Assembly (NCBI GenBank): GCA_045537065.1
Contig: JAZSOT010000057.1
Location: forward strand, 1 to 33,589
DNA from: RGIG8709 sp045537065
Lineage (GTDB): Bacteria; Bacillota; Clostridia; Monoglobales; Monoglobaceae
DNA: 33,589 bases
Reading direction: 5' to 3'
In this document: piece by piece, positions 16,329-24,782 of the stretch
Numbering within the stretch: position 1 is the stretch's first letter
Layout of the letters: every line of letters begins with the position of its first letter
Translations under genes and position numbers: made by a program
The notes under the pieces: generated by a model
Told to the model about the DNA's origin: nothing
What the model saw: only the letters and a program-made list of their open reading frames with translations
The model's database searches: none

Positions 16329-17606
16329 TTGATTAGTATTTTAGATAGTAAAAACATTCCGCTTGAAAAAATTCTTTATAGAGAAAATAATGGAAATAAT
16401 GTTTCAGATATAGTATCTGAGATTATTTCTGTTGTCAGAAAAGACGGGGATTCAGCTCTTAAAATGTATTGCGAAAAATTTGACAGAGCATCTTTGGACA
16501 CTCTTGAGGTAAGCAATGAGGAAATAGAGGAAGCCTTTTCTCTTGTTGATGCTGAATATATAGAAATTATTAAAGAGGCAAAAAAGAATATATATGCATT
16601 TCATGAGAAGCAGAAAAGAAACAGTTTTGTTATCAATGAAAATGACGGGATTGTTTTAGGACAGAAGGTTATGCCTTTAAGAAGAGTTGGGCTTTATGTT
16701 CCGGGAGGAACTGCAAGTTATCCATCTTCGGTTCTAATGAATACAATTCCTGCAAAAATTGCAGGATGCAAGGAAATTGTTATGACAACTCCGCCACAGT
16801 CAAATGGAAAAATTAATCCTGTTATATTAGTTGCTGCTAAAATTGCAGGGTGTGATAAGATATATAAAGTTGGCGGTGCACAGGCAGTTGCTGCACTTGC
16901 ATACGGAACAGAAACAATTAAGCCGGTTGATAAGATTGTTGGACCGGGAAATGCCTTTGTTGCAGAAGCAAAAAGACAGGTTTATGGTATTTGTGATATA
17001 GATATGATTGCGGGACCAAGTGAAATTCTTGTTATTGCAGATGAAACTGCAGATGGAAAGTTTGTTGCTGCAGACCTTTTATCTCAGGCAGAACATGACA
17101 GACTTGCAACTTCTGTTTTAATAACAACATCAAAAGAACTAGCAAATAAGGTTAGCTTGGAACTTGAAGAACAAATTCCAATGCTTCCAAGATGTGAAAT
17201 AGCAAGAACTTCAATTGATAATAATGGTAAAATTATTATCACAGAAACCATAGATGAAGCAATAGAAATTTCGGACAAGCTTGCACCTGAGCATCTTGAA
17301 CTTTGTGTTGATAATCCATTTGATTATTTAAGCAAAATTCATAATGCAGGGTCAATTTTCCTTGGTAAATATTGTCCTGAAGCTTTGGGAGATTATTTTG
17401 CAGGACCAAATCATACCCTTCCAACAAGCGGAACAGCAAGATTTTCAAGTCCCTTGTCTGTGGATGATTTTGTAAAAAAATCTGCCTTTACATATTACAC
17501 TAAGGAAGCGTTATCCAAGGTTAAAGACAAGATTGCATACTTTGCAGATAAGGAAGGGCTTCATGCACACGCAAAATCTGCAACTATTAGATTTGATAAC
17601 GATTAG
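16329..17606 (+). CDS. hisD: Histidinol dehydrogenase
   Basis: A 425-residue zinc enzyme that oxidises histidinol to histidine in two NAD-dependent steps, the last in the pathway. Recognisable blocks are RRVGLYVPGGTASYPSS (substrate/NAD region), GGAQAVAALAYGTE, the zinc ligands Gln and His in LLSQAEHD, and the catalytic Glu-His in the LAPEHLEL stretch, followed by GDYFAGPNHTLPTSGTAR. It starts with TTG; GGAGG at 16315-16319 supports that choice and no better ATG follows before conserved sequence. Its zinc need is notable because a zinc-type importer is encoded at the end of this operon. Confidence 0.97.
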   Translation: MISILDSKNIPLEKILYRENNGNNVSDIVSEIISVVRKDGDSALKMYCEKFDRASLDTLEVSNEEIEEAFSLVDAEYIEIIKEAKKNIYAFHEKQKRNSFVINENDGIVLGQKVMPLRRVGLYVPGGTASYPSSVLMNTIPAKIAGCKEIVMTTPPQSNGKINPVILVAAKIAGCDKIYKVGGAQAVAALAYGTETIKPVDKIVGPGNAFVAEAKRQVYGICDIDMIAGPSEILVIADETADGKFVAADLLSQAEHDRLATSVLITTSKELANKVSLELEEQIPMLPRCEIARTSIDNNGKIIITETIDEAIEISDKLAPEHLELCVDNPFDYLSKIHNAGSIFLGKYCPEALGDYFAGPNHTLPTSGTARFSSPLSVDDFVKKSAFTYYTKEALSKVKDKIAYFADKEGLHAHAKSATIRFDND

Positions 17607-17627
17607 TAATTTTAGAGGATATTAAAA

Positions 17628-18686
17628 ATGAGTAGATTTTTCAATAAAGATTTAGAAAGTCTTAAAGCGTATGTTCCTGGGGAGCAGCCTCAGGATATGA
17701 AATATATAAAGCTCAACACAAATGAATCACCATACAGCCCGTCTGACGGAGTGTTGAAAGCTATAACTTTTGAAGAGACAGAAAAACTCAGGCTTTATTC
17801 TGACCCTGACGGAAAAGAGCTTAAAAAAGCACTTTCAAAGCAGTATGGCGTAGGAAATGAAAATATAGTTATTACAAATGGCTCCGATGAAATACTTTCT
17901 TTTTGTTTTCAGGCTTATAAGGATAACAACAAAGGTTTCGTATTCCCTGATATAACCTATGGATTTTATCCTGTTTTCTGTAATTTATATGGAGCGTTAT
18001 ATGAGGAAATTCCACTTAATGATGAACTTGAGATAAATGTTTCTGATTATATTGGTATAAATAAAAATATAGTTATTGCAAATCCTAATGCACCAAGCGG
18101 AATTTTTTTAGAACTTTCTCAAATTGAGAAAATAGTTTCTTCTAATCCTGATAATATAGTTATCGTTGATGAAGCTTATGTGGATTTTGGCGGAGAGTCA
18201 GCAGTTTATTTAACAAAAAAATATAATAATCTTATTTGTGTGCAGACATTTTCAAAATCCCGTTCACTTGCAGGGGCAAGACTTGGATTTGCTATTGCAG
18301 ACAGTGAGCTAATAGCTGATATTGAAAGGGTTCGTTGCTCAACAAACCCTTATAATGTGAATCGGCTTACTCTTCTAGTGGGGGAGGAGGCTGTAAGGGA
18401 ACAGGCTTATTATGATGCAAATTGCAAAAAAATTATAGAAACCAGAGAATATGTTAAAAAAGAACTAACAGATTTAGGCTTTGTTTATCCCGACTCTAAA
18501 ACGAATTTTATCTTTGCAAAAAAAGACGGTGTAAGTGGAGAAACATTATATAAAAGACTCAAAGAAAAAGGGATTCTTATTCGCCATTTCAATAAGATTA
18601 GAATTTCGGATTATATAAGAATTACCATAGGCACGAGAGAAGATATGGAAGAATTTATTAAAACATTAAAGGATATATTAAATTAA
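17628..18686 (+). CDS. hisC: Histidinol-phosphate aminotransferase
   Basis: A 352-residue fold-type I PLP enzyme that transfers the amino group from glutamate to imidazole-acetol phosphate. The PLP-binding lysine is K210 in TFSKSRSLAGARLGFA. Also present are NTNESPY near the N terminus, the ANPNAPSG block and the DEAYVDF Asp that holds the PLP ring. Its length is normal. It lies 21 bases after hisD and 18 bases before hisB. Position inside the his operon supports HisC over related aromatic aminotransferases. Confidence 0.96.
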   Translation: MSRFFNKDLESLKAYVPGEQPQDMKYIKLNTNESPYSPSDGVLKAITFEETEKLRLYSDPDGKELKKALSKQYGVGNENIVITNGSDEILSFCFQAYKDNNKGFVFPDITYGFYPVFCNLYGALYEEIPLNDELEINVSDYIGINKNIVIANPNAPSGIFLELSQIEKIVSSNPDNIVIVDEAYVDFGGESAVYLTKKYNNLICVQTFSKSRSLAGARLGFAIADSELIADIERVRCSTNPYNVNRLTLLVGEEAVREQAYYDANCKKIIETREYVKKELTDLGFVYPDSKTNFIFAKKDGVSGETLYKRLKEKGILIRHFNKIRISDYIRITIGTREDMEEFIKTLKDILN

Positions 18687-18704
18687 TTGCGGGAGTTGAT
18701 TAAA

Positions 18705-19298
18705 ATGAACAAAAGAATTTCTGAATTAAAAAGAAAGACTTCGGAAACAGATATTAGCATCAAACTAAATATTGACGGAACAGGCGTATCTGAAATTGAG
18801 ACAGGTTGCGGATTTTTAGACCACATGCTGACTCTTTTTGCAAAGCACGGACGTTTTGACCTTAATATAAAAAGCAACGGCGATACGTGGGTTGATTATC
18901 ATCATTCTGCAGAGGATATAGGTATTGTCCTTGGTGAAACATTTAAAGATGCTTTAGGAAATAAGGCAGGAATTTTCAGATATGCAGATAATATAATTCC
19001 TATGGATGAAGCACTTGTTTTATGTGCAGTAGATATCTCAGGCAGAGGATGTCTTGGATTTGATGTTGATTTTCCAAGTGAAAAAATAGGTGATTTTGAT
19101 TCTGAGCTTGTCAGGGAGTTTTTTGTTGCATTTGTCCGCACTGCAGATATAACTCTTCATCTGAAGAAGCTTGCAGGAGAAAATTCTCATCATATTGCAG
19201 AGGGAACATTCAAAGCTTTTGCCAGAGCTTTGGGACAGGCTACTGGGATTAATGAAAAATATATCAACGAAATACCTTCAACAAAAGGAGTACTTTAA
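18705..19298 (+). CDS. hisB: Imidazoleglycerol-phosphate dehydratase
   Basis: A 197-residue monofunctional HisB, a manganese enzyme. The two metal-binding histidine clusters are visible: GCGFLDHMLTLFAKHGRFD and DYHHSAEDIG in the first half, and SHHIAEGTFKAFARAL in the second. It has no N-terminal phosphatase domain, so histidinol-phosphate phosphatase must be encoded elsewhere. The TTG at 18687 is rejected as start; GGGAG at 18691-18695 serves the ATG at 18705. Its TAA overlaps the hisH ATG as TAATG. Confidence 0.97.
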   Translation: MNKRISELKRKTSETDISIKLNIDGTGVSEIETGCGFLDHMLTLFAKHGRFDLNIKSNGDTWVDYHHSAEDIGIVLGETFKDALGNKAGIFRYADNIIPMDEALVLCAVDISGRGCLGFDVDFPSEKIGDFDSELVREFFVAFVRTADITLHLKKLAGENSHHIAEGTFKAFARALGQATGINEKYINEIPSTKGVL

Positions 19299-19915
19299 TG
19301 ATTGCAATTATAGATTATGGTGTTGGCAATATATTCAGTCTTATGAGTTCTCTTAATGTTATAGGAGCTGATGCTGTATTGACAAGCGATATAAAAACTA
19401 TTGAAGAATGTGACAGAATAATTTTACCCGGAGTGGGTGCTTTTTCTGATGCAATCAGGCTTTTAAAGGAAGGTGGGCTTGCTGAAGTTGTTGTTTCGGA
19501 ATGCAGAAAAGGCAAGCCATTACTTGGTATTTGTCTCGGTATGCAGCTTTTATTTGAAAAGAGCTATGAATATGGCGAGCATGAAGGTTTAGGGCTTATA
19601 AAGGGCAGTATAAAACCTATCAGGGATGTTGCTCCACCGGAGTATAAAATTCCACAGATGGGATGGAATGCTCTTGAATTTCCTGAACAAAAAGAAAAAC
19701 ATCCACTTTTTAAATACATAAAAGAGGGTGATTTCGTTTATTTTGTACATTCTTATTATGGTGCAGATTGCGATGAAAGTCTTATTGCAACAACTGAGTA
19801 TGGGGCGAATATAACTGCCGCTGTTGCATGTGAAAATGTTTGCGGAACACAATTCCATCCTGAAAAAAGCGGAGATGTGGGACTTAATATTCTTCGTGCA
19901 TTTTGTGAAATTTAA
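19298..19915 (+). CDS. hisH: Imidazole glycerol phosphate synthase, glutaminase subunit
   Basis: A 205-residue class I glutamine amidotransferase. It releases ammonia from glutamine and passes it through a tunnel to HisF. The catalytic triad is C79 (GICLGMQ), H187 and E189 (QFHPEKSG). The N terminus IAIIDYGVGN is typical. It is coupled to hisB by a one-base overlap and followed after 12 bases by hisA, then hisF, its partner subunit. Confidence 0.98.
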   Translation: MIAIIDYGVGNIFSLMSSLNVIGADAVLTSDIKTIEECDRIILPGVGAFSDAIRLLKEGGLAEVVVSECRKGKPLLGICLGMQLLFEKSYEYGEHEGLGLIKGSIKPIRDVAPPEYKIPQMGWNALEFPEQKEKHPLFKYIKEGDFVYFVHSYYGADCDESLIATTEYGANITAAVACENVCGTQFHPEKSGDVGLNILRAFCEI

Positions 19916-19927
19916 AAGGAGTTTAAT

Positions 19928-20650
19928 ATGAATATTTTTCCTGCTATTGATTTAATTGATAAAAAAGCGGTTAGACTTTTAAAAGGGGACTATGATAAAG
20001 TTACTATTTATAGTAATTCTCCCCTCGAAGTTGCAAAAAAATTTGAAAGTCAGGGTGCAGAATTTTTACATACAGTTGATTTAGATGGAGCAAAGAACGG
20101 CAATACACCAAACTTTGATGTTATTTGTCAAATTGTTGAAAACACATCCTTAAAGGTAGAAATTGGCGGTGGTATAAGGGAGATGGAAACTATTGAAAAA
20201 TACGTTTCTGCCGGCGTTTATCGAGTTATATTGGGAACTGCTGCAACCGAAAATATAGAATTTTTAAAAGATGCCGTTCGTAAATACGGTGATAAGATTG
20301 CAGTTGGTGCAGATATAAAGGATGGCTATGTTGCAATTAAAGGATGGCTTGAAAAATCAAGCTATACAATCTATGATTTTTGCAAAGTTCTTTCAGAAAT
20401 TGGTGTTAAAACTGTTATTGTAACAGATATTACTAAAGACGGTGCAATGGAAGGCACAAATATTGATTTATATAAGGAACTTTCTGAAAAATTTGACCTT
20501 GATTTTGTCGCATCAGGCGGAGTTTCCGATATTTCAGATGTTAAAAGACTTAAAAATATGAATTTGGGTGGAGCTATAATAGGCAAAGCACTTTATATGG
20601 GGGCTATTGACCTTAGCGAAGCTATCAGAATATCAAAAGAGGAGGAATAA
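19928..20650 (+). CDS. hisA: ProFAR isomerase HisA
   Basis: A 240-residue beta/alpha-barrel that isomerises ProFAR to PRFAR by an Amadori rearrangement. The catalytic Asp pair is in place: one in FPAIDLIDKKAVRL (D8) and the second in VTDITKDGAMEG. Phosphate-binding glycine loops EIGGGIR and ASGGVSD are seen at barrel ends. AAAAGGAG precedes the ATG. It is a paralogue of HisF, encoded 3 bases downstream. Confidence 0.98.
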   Translation: MNIFPAIDLIDKKAVRLLKGDYDKVTIYSNSPLEVAKKFESQGAEFLHTVDLDGAKNGNTPNFDVICQIVENTSLKVEIGGGIREMETIEKYVSAGVYRVILGTAATENIEFLKDAVRKYGDKIAVGADIKDGYVAIKGWLEKSSYTIYDFCKVLSEIGVKTVIVTDITKDGAMEGTNIDLYKELSEKFDLDFVASGGVSDISDVKRLKNMNLGGAIIGKALYMGAIDLSEAIRISKEEE

Positions 20651-20653
20651 AAT

Positions 20654-21415
20654 ATGATAACAAAAAGAATTATTCCTTGTCTGGATGTCAGGGCAGGCAG
20701 AGTGGTTAAGGGCGTGAATTTTCAAGGAATTTCTGACGTATCTTCCCCAGTTGAACTTGGAATGTATTATAGCAGAGAAGGTGCTGATGAACTTGTTTTT
20801 TATGATATAACAGCATCATATGAAGAAAGAAGTTTGTTTACTGATATTTTAAAGGAAGTTGCCCGAAATATATTTATTCCACTGACTGTTGGGGGCGGAA
20901 TAAACACAATTGATGATTTTGACCGTGTTTTAAAGTGCGGTGCAGATAAGGTTTCTGTTAATTCAGGGGCAATAAAAAATCCAAAGCTTATTGGAGAGGC
21001 TGCAAAGAAATATGGGGACCAGTGTGTTGTTTTATCTGTTGATGTTAAAAGGGTTGACGGAAAGTTTTGCGTCTTTGCAAAGGGTGGAAGAGAAAACACG
21101 GGCATTGATGCCATAGAATGGATAAAAAATGGAATTTGCGAGGGTGCAGGCGAAATAGTTGTTAACAGTATTGATACAGATGGTGTTAAGAAAGGGTTTG
21201 ACCTTGAAATGCTAAGGGCTGTAACAGAAGTTTCAAATGTTCCGGTTATTGCATCAGGCGGTGCGGGCGGAGTGGCTGATTTTATTGACTTATTTAACGA
21301 ACTTCCTGATGTTTCTGCTGGCTTAGCTGCTTCAATCTTCCATTTTGGAGAGGTTAAGATTAAGGATTTAAAAAACGAGTTAAATAAAAATGGAATCAAT
21401 GTCAGATTGGTGTAA
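20654..21415 (+). CDS. hisF: Imidazole glycerol phosphate synthase, cyclase subunit
   Basis: A 253-residue beta/alpha-barrel that uses ammonia from HisH to make imidazole glycerol phosphate and AICAR, the latter feeding purine synthesis. The catalytic Asp residues lie in IIPCLDVRAGRVVKG (D11) and in NSIDTDGVKKGFD. Phosphate loops TVGGGIN and ASGGAGG are present. The ribosome site AGAGGAGG lies in the end of hisA. Its length and motifs fit the family closely. Confidence 0.98.
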   Translation: MITKRIIPCLDVRAGRVVKGVNFQGISDVSSPVELGMYYSREGADELVFYDITASYEERSLFTDILKEVARNIFIPLTVGGGINTIDDFDRVLKCGADKVSVNSGAIKNPKLIGEAAKKYGDQCVVLSVDVKRVDGKFCVFAKGGRENTGIDAIEWIKNGICEGAGEIVVNSIDTDGVKKGFDLEMLRAVTEVSNVPVIASGGAGGVADFIDLFNELPDVSAGLAASIFHFGEVKIKDLKNELNKNGINVRLV

Positions 21416-21427
21416 AGGAGAATGATT

Positions 21428-22078
21428 ATGTTAAATATATCTGAACTTAAATTTGATGAAAAAGGTCTTATTCCTGCTATTTTGGTTGATGCAGAATCAG
21501 GTAAAGTGCTTACACTTGCTTATATGAATAAGGAAAGCCTTGAAATAAGCCTTAAAGAGAAAAAAACCTGTTTTTATTCCCGTTCCAGACAGGAGCTTTG
21601 GAGAAAAGGGGAAACATCAGGTAATTTTCAGCATATTATAAAAATTACTGCAGATTGTGACAGAGATGCACTGACTGTTCTTGTTAAAAAGGATGGACCC
21701 GCGTGTCATACAGGGGCTGACTCTTGCTTTAATGATGTTATTTTTGATGACAATTCATATGAACCATTTTCAATCAAAGGTTTAAAAAAGCTTATTGAGG
21801 GTAGAAAAATTGAAAAAAAAGAAGGTTCATATACTACATATCTTTTTGAAAAAGGTATAGATAAAATTCTTAAAAAGGTTGGAGAAGAGTGTACAGAGGT
21901 TATCATTGCAGGAAAAGCAAATGATAAAGCTGAAACGATTTATGAAATATCTGACCTTTTATATCATGTACTTGTTTTAATGGTTGAAATGGGTATTGAC
22001 ACAGAAGATATACTCACAGAACTTGCATCAAGACATGTTATCGACCATAAGGTTAAGCAGGAGAAAATGACAAAATAA
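21428..22078 (+). CDS. hisIE: Bifunctional PR-AMP cyclohydrolase / PR-ATP pyrophosphatase
   Basis: A 216-residue fusion that does steps two and three of the pathway. The N-terminal HisI half (about 1-105) has the SRSRQELWRKGETSGN block and the zinc cysteines in ADCDRDA and ACHTGADSCF. The C-terminal HisE half (about 115-205) is an all-alpha NTP pyrophosphohydrolase with the acidic VGEECTEVIIA and EISDLLYH motifs. The ATG at 21428 sits 7 bases after AAAGGAG; the ATG two codons earlier would touch that site. It is the last his gene, and only 24 bases separate it from the metal importer. Confidence 0.96.
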   Translation: MLNISELKFDEKGLIPAILVDAESGKVLTLAYMNKESLEISLKEKKTCFYSRSRQELWRKGETSGNFQHIIKITADCDRDALTVLVKKDGPACHTGADSCFNDVIFDDNSYEPFSIKGLKKLIEGRKIEKKEGSYTTYLFEKGIDKILKKVGEECTEVIIAGKANDKAETIYEISDLLYHVLVLMVEMGIDTEDILTELASRHVIDHKVKQEKMTK

Positions 22079-22102
22079 TTTATAAGGCAGGTAATAGGGA
22101 AA

Positions 22103-23008
22103 TTGATAAATAGGATTGTTTCTGTTTTTTTAAATTTTGTTTTAATATCTTCTATATTGACAGGATGCGGGGGAAAATTAAATAATGTTAACGAAAAACA
22201 ATTTACGGTTGTTACATCTTTTTATCCCTTATACGTTTTGACAAGTAATATAACAGATGGGGCAGAGGGAGTTTCAGTTATTAATATGACGCCGTCTGAT
22301 GTTGGATGTTTGCATGATTATCAGCTTTTACCCAAAGATTTAAAAATTCTTCAGGAAGCTGATATGTTTATTGTTAACGGGGCAGGAATGGAGGGTTTTT
22401 TAGATAAGGTAACAAATAGTCTTAAAAACCTTGAAATTGTTACTTCAACAAAGAATATTGAGCTTATATATGACGAACATAATAATCCTAATCCTCATAC
22501 TTGGATGTATATCCCGAATGTTGTTTTGGAGCTTGAAACTATTAAAAATTCATTGTGTGTTTCAAACCCGAAAAATAAGACTGTTTATGATAAAAATTTT
22601 TCAGAATACAGTGGAGAACTTTTGAAACTCCATGAAGAGATTAAAAATTCTTTATCAGATATTGAAAACAAAAATATAATTGCAGCTCACAGCACATTTG
22701 ATTATATGGCAAAGGGATATGGACTAAATATCGTTGGTACAGTTTTTTCAGGTCATAATGAGTCACCCTCTGCAGCTCAAATTGCGGAACTTGTTAACCT
22801 TGCAACAAAGGATAATGTTGCGGCGTTATTTACAGAAGAACAATATGATGGAAGTATAGAAATTATTTCAAAAGAAACGAATATTCCAGTTTATATTTTA
22901 AATTCCTTGACGCAAGGAGAAAATGGAAAATTTGAGGGTGCTTATGAAGAGGCAATATCAAAAAATATGAGTATAATTGAGAATGCACTATCTGGTAGGA
23001 GATATTAA
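22103..23008 (+). CDS. Zinc/manganese-type ABC transporter, substrate-binding lipoprotein
   Basis: A 301-residue cluster A-I (ZnuA/AdcA-type) metal-binding protein. The signal peptide ends in the lipobox LTGC with lipidated C22, so it is anchored outside the membrane. Candidate metal ligands are H71 (CLHDY), H132 (NPHTWM), H196 (AAHSTFDYM) and an acidic residue in the FTEEQYDG stretch (245-250). The His-rich loop found in many zinc-binding members is reduced to DEHNNPNPH. Three His ligands favour zinc over manganese, by analogy. The start is TTG at 22103, giving a proper signal peptide; the ribosome site is only moderate. ATPase and permease genes follow directly. The znuA/adcA name is a family-level guess. 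Confidence 0.88.
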   Translation: MINRIVSVFLNFVLISSILTGCGGKLNNVNEKQFTVVTSFYPLYVLTSNITDGAEGVSVINMTPSDVGCLHDYQLLPKDLKILQEADMFIVNGAGMEGFLDKVTNSLKNLEIVTSTKNIELIYDEHNNPNPHTWMYIPNVVLELETIKNSLCVSNPKNKTVYDKNFSEYSGELLKLHEEIKNSLSDIENKNIIAAHSTFDYMAKGYGLNIVGTVFSGHNESPSAAQIAELVNLATKDNVAALFTEEQYDGSIEIISKETNIPVYILNSLTQGENGKFEGAYEEAISKNMSIIENALSGRRY

Positions 23009-23733
23009 TGGAAGATAAGGTTAAAAGTTGTGGAAAATGCGGTGTTAAAATAGAAAATCTAACCGTAAAGTCAGAAGGAAAAATAATTCTTGATAATATA
23101 AATCTAGATATTAAATGTGGAGAATTTGTTGCCCTTATTGGAAGAAACGGTGCAGGAAAAACTACCCTTTTAAAAACAATGCTTGGCGAAATTAAGTATG
23201 AGGGAAAAATTAATTTTGTTGACCATTGCGGTTGCGGGCTTAGTCATACACATGTTGGATATGTTCCGCAAAATTTCTTTTTTGACCGAACATCTCCGGT
23301 GAGTGTTTGTGATTTTCTTTCAGCTTATTCAAATAAAAAACCTGTTTTCTTAGGTAACAAAAAATCAAGGGCTAAAGTTATTGAGATGCTAAAAAAGGTT
23401 GGAGTTGAGCATCTTGTTGACAGCAGGCTTGGCGAACTTTCAGGAGGAGAACTGCAACGAATTATGCTTGCGTTTTCACTAAGCCCTGTCCCTGATTTGC
23501 TTATCCTAGATGAGCCAATATCAGGAGTTGACCAAAGGGGAATGGATGTTTTCTTAAAGCTTGTTGCTGACCTTAGGAAAGAACATCATTTGGGAGTGAT
23601 TTTAGTTTCTCATGATTTTGCACTTGTTGAAAAATATGCAACTAAAGTTGTTCTTATTGATAAGAGCATAAAGGCTAACGGAACTGCTTCAGAGGTTTTT
23701 GGGAGCGAACCATTTTTAGATATATTTGGATAA
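23008..23733 (+). CDS. Metal ABC transporter ATP-binding protein
   Basis: A 241-residue ATPase. Walker A is GRNGAGKTT (45-53), the Q-loop Q88, the signature LSGGELQ (144-150), Walker B LLILDEP (about 164-170) and the switch H202. Unusual for the family are an N-terminal C8-x2-C11 pair, C37 before Walker A, and a cluster H73-C74-C76-H80-H82 just before the Q-loop. These could bind the transported metal; that is inference. The ATG overlaps the lipoprotein stop as TAATG. Closest to ZnuC-type proteins by context. Confidence 0.9.
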   Translation: MEDKVKSCGKCGVKIENLTVKSEGKIILDNINLDIKCGEFVALIGRNGAGKTTLLKTMLGEIKYEGKINFVDHCGCGLSHTHVGYVPQNFFFDRTSPVSVCDFLSAYSNKKPVFLGNKKSRAKVIEMLKKVGVEHLVDSRLGELSGGELQRIMLAFSLSPVPDLLILDEPISGVDQRGMDVFLKLVADLRKEHHLGVILVSHDFALVEKYATKVVLIDKSIKANGTASEVFGSEPFLDIFG

Positions 23734-23756
23734 TTTATAAACGGAGATAAAACTAG

Positions 23757-24599
23757 ATGGAATTTATTTATAGCATAATGGAAATTTTGCTTCCATTTGA
23801 CTTTCTTAAATTTGATTTTATGAAAAGTGCACTTGTTGCCATTTTGATTATATCTCCATTGTTTGCTATTTGCGGGACTATGGTTATAAATAATAAAATG
23901 GCATACTTTTCTGATGCTTTGGGACATTCTGCACTTACGGGTATTTCTTTAGGTGCTCTTTTTTCACTTGAAAACTACCTTTTTTCAATGATTGGATTTG
24001 CAATATTGTTTGCACTTTTGCTTTCTTATATAAAATCAAAGGATAATTCTTCCGCTGATACACTAATCAGTATATTATCATCTGTCTCAATTGCTGTGGG
24101 ACTTGTTATACTTTCTTTTAGCGGAAACTTTTCAAAATATTCAAGCTATCTTGTTGGAGATATTCTAAGTGTAAGCAAGCAGGATATCTACTTTTTACTT
24201 ACAACATTTGCTTTAGTTTGTGTTGTTTGGTCTATTATATATAATGAGTTATTAATTATAAGCATTAATCCATCAATGGCTAAAAGTAAGAATATTAATG
24301 TAAAACTGATTGAAAATGCTTTTCTGATTGTAGTTGCAGTTATTGTAACTGTTTCTATAAGATGGGTTGGAATTTTAGTTATAAATTCTCTTCTTATAAT
24401 CCCATGTGCTGCTGCAAAAAACATATCCTGCAATATGAAAAAATATCAGCAAAATTCTGTATGGATAGGAGTTTTTTCAGGTGTTGTGGGTCTTATAATT
24501 TCTTATTTTATGAATACAGCTGCAGGTCCGACAATTGTATTAATTTCATCAGCTATATATTTTATAACTGTAATTTATAAAGCTTTTAAGCGTATTTAA
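23757..24599 (+). CDS. Metal ABC transporter permease (ABC-3 family)
   Basis: A 280-residue integral membrane protein with about eight hydrophobic segments (roughly 25-45, 55-70, 73-92, 103-122, 143-165, 185-217 as a long pair, 233-252, 257-275). The block FSDALGHSALTGISLGAL (51-68) matches the ABC-3 family used by zinc, manganese and iron importers. It is the third gene of the importer, 23 bases after the ATPase gene, and a terminator starts within its stop codon. It probably works as a homodimer with two ATPase subunits. Confidence 0.92.
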   Translation: MEFIYSIMEILLPFDFLKFDFMKSALVAILIISPLFAICGTMVINNKMAYFSDALGHSALTGISLGALFSLENYLFSMIGFAILFALLLSYIKSKDNSSADTLISILSSVSIAVGLVILSFSGNFSKYSSYLVGDILSVSKQDIYFLLTTFALVCVVWSIIYNELLIISINPSMAKSKNINVKLIENAFLIVVAVIVTVSIRWVGILVINSLLIIPCAAAKNISCNMKKYQQNSVWIGVFSGVVGLIISYFMNTAAGPTIVLISSAIYFITVIYKAFKRI

Positions 24600-24625
24600 C
24601 CGTTTCTTTTTTGGAAACGGTTTTT
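24598..24625 (+). terminator. Terminator of the his-metal importer transcript
   Basis: AACCGTTTC (24598-24606) pairs with GAAACGGTT (24614-24622) around a 7-base loop, followed by a T tract to 24625. It begins in the stop codon of the permease gene and is the first terminator after the his promoter at 14325. Confidence 0.9.
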
Positions 24626-24644
24626 AAAATGTTTAAATATTTAT

Positions 24645-24651
24645 TGTCGAA
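24645..24651 (+). promoter_or_regulatory. Spo0A-box match 1 upstream of pncB
   Basis: Exact TGTCGAA, the known 0A-box core, in the longer context ATTGTCGAAA. It is 65 bases upstream of the -35 of the pncB promoter. The match is by sequence only. Confidence 0.45.
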
Positions 24652-24673
24652 ATTAATTATATTTTGTAGAAAT

Positions 24674-24680
24674 TGTCGAA
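24674..24680 (+). promoter_or_regulatory. Spo0A-box match 2 upstream of pncB
   Basis: A second exact TGTCGAA in the same orientation, again as ATTGTCGAAA, 29 bases from the first (nearly three helical turns) and 36 bases upstream of the -35. Confidence 0.45.
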
Positions 24681-24715
24681 AATGTGTTTCTATATATTAA
24701 ATAAAACTAAAATAC

Positions 24716-24744
24716 TTGTAATTTTAAATTTGTTTTGATATAAT
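24716..24744 (+). promoter_or_regulatory. Promoter of pncB
   Basis: TTGTAA (24716-24721), 17 bases, then TATAAT (24739-24744). The start is expected near 24751, giving a leader of about 32 bases, too short for a riboswitch. Confidence 0.8.
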
Positions 24745-24782
24745 AATAAAAAGAACAGAGAGTTAATACGGAGCTGATATAT

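Noticed and set aside
22079..22102. Zur box or separate promoter before the metal importer
   Set aside because: The 24-base gap holds no palindrome of the Zur type, and TTGACA at 21996-22001 has no -10 at an acceptable distance.
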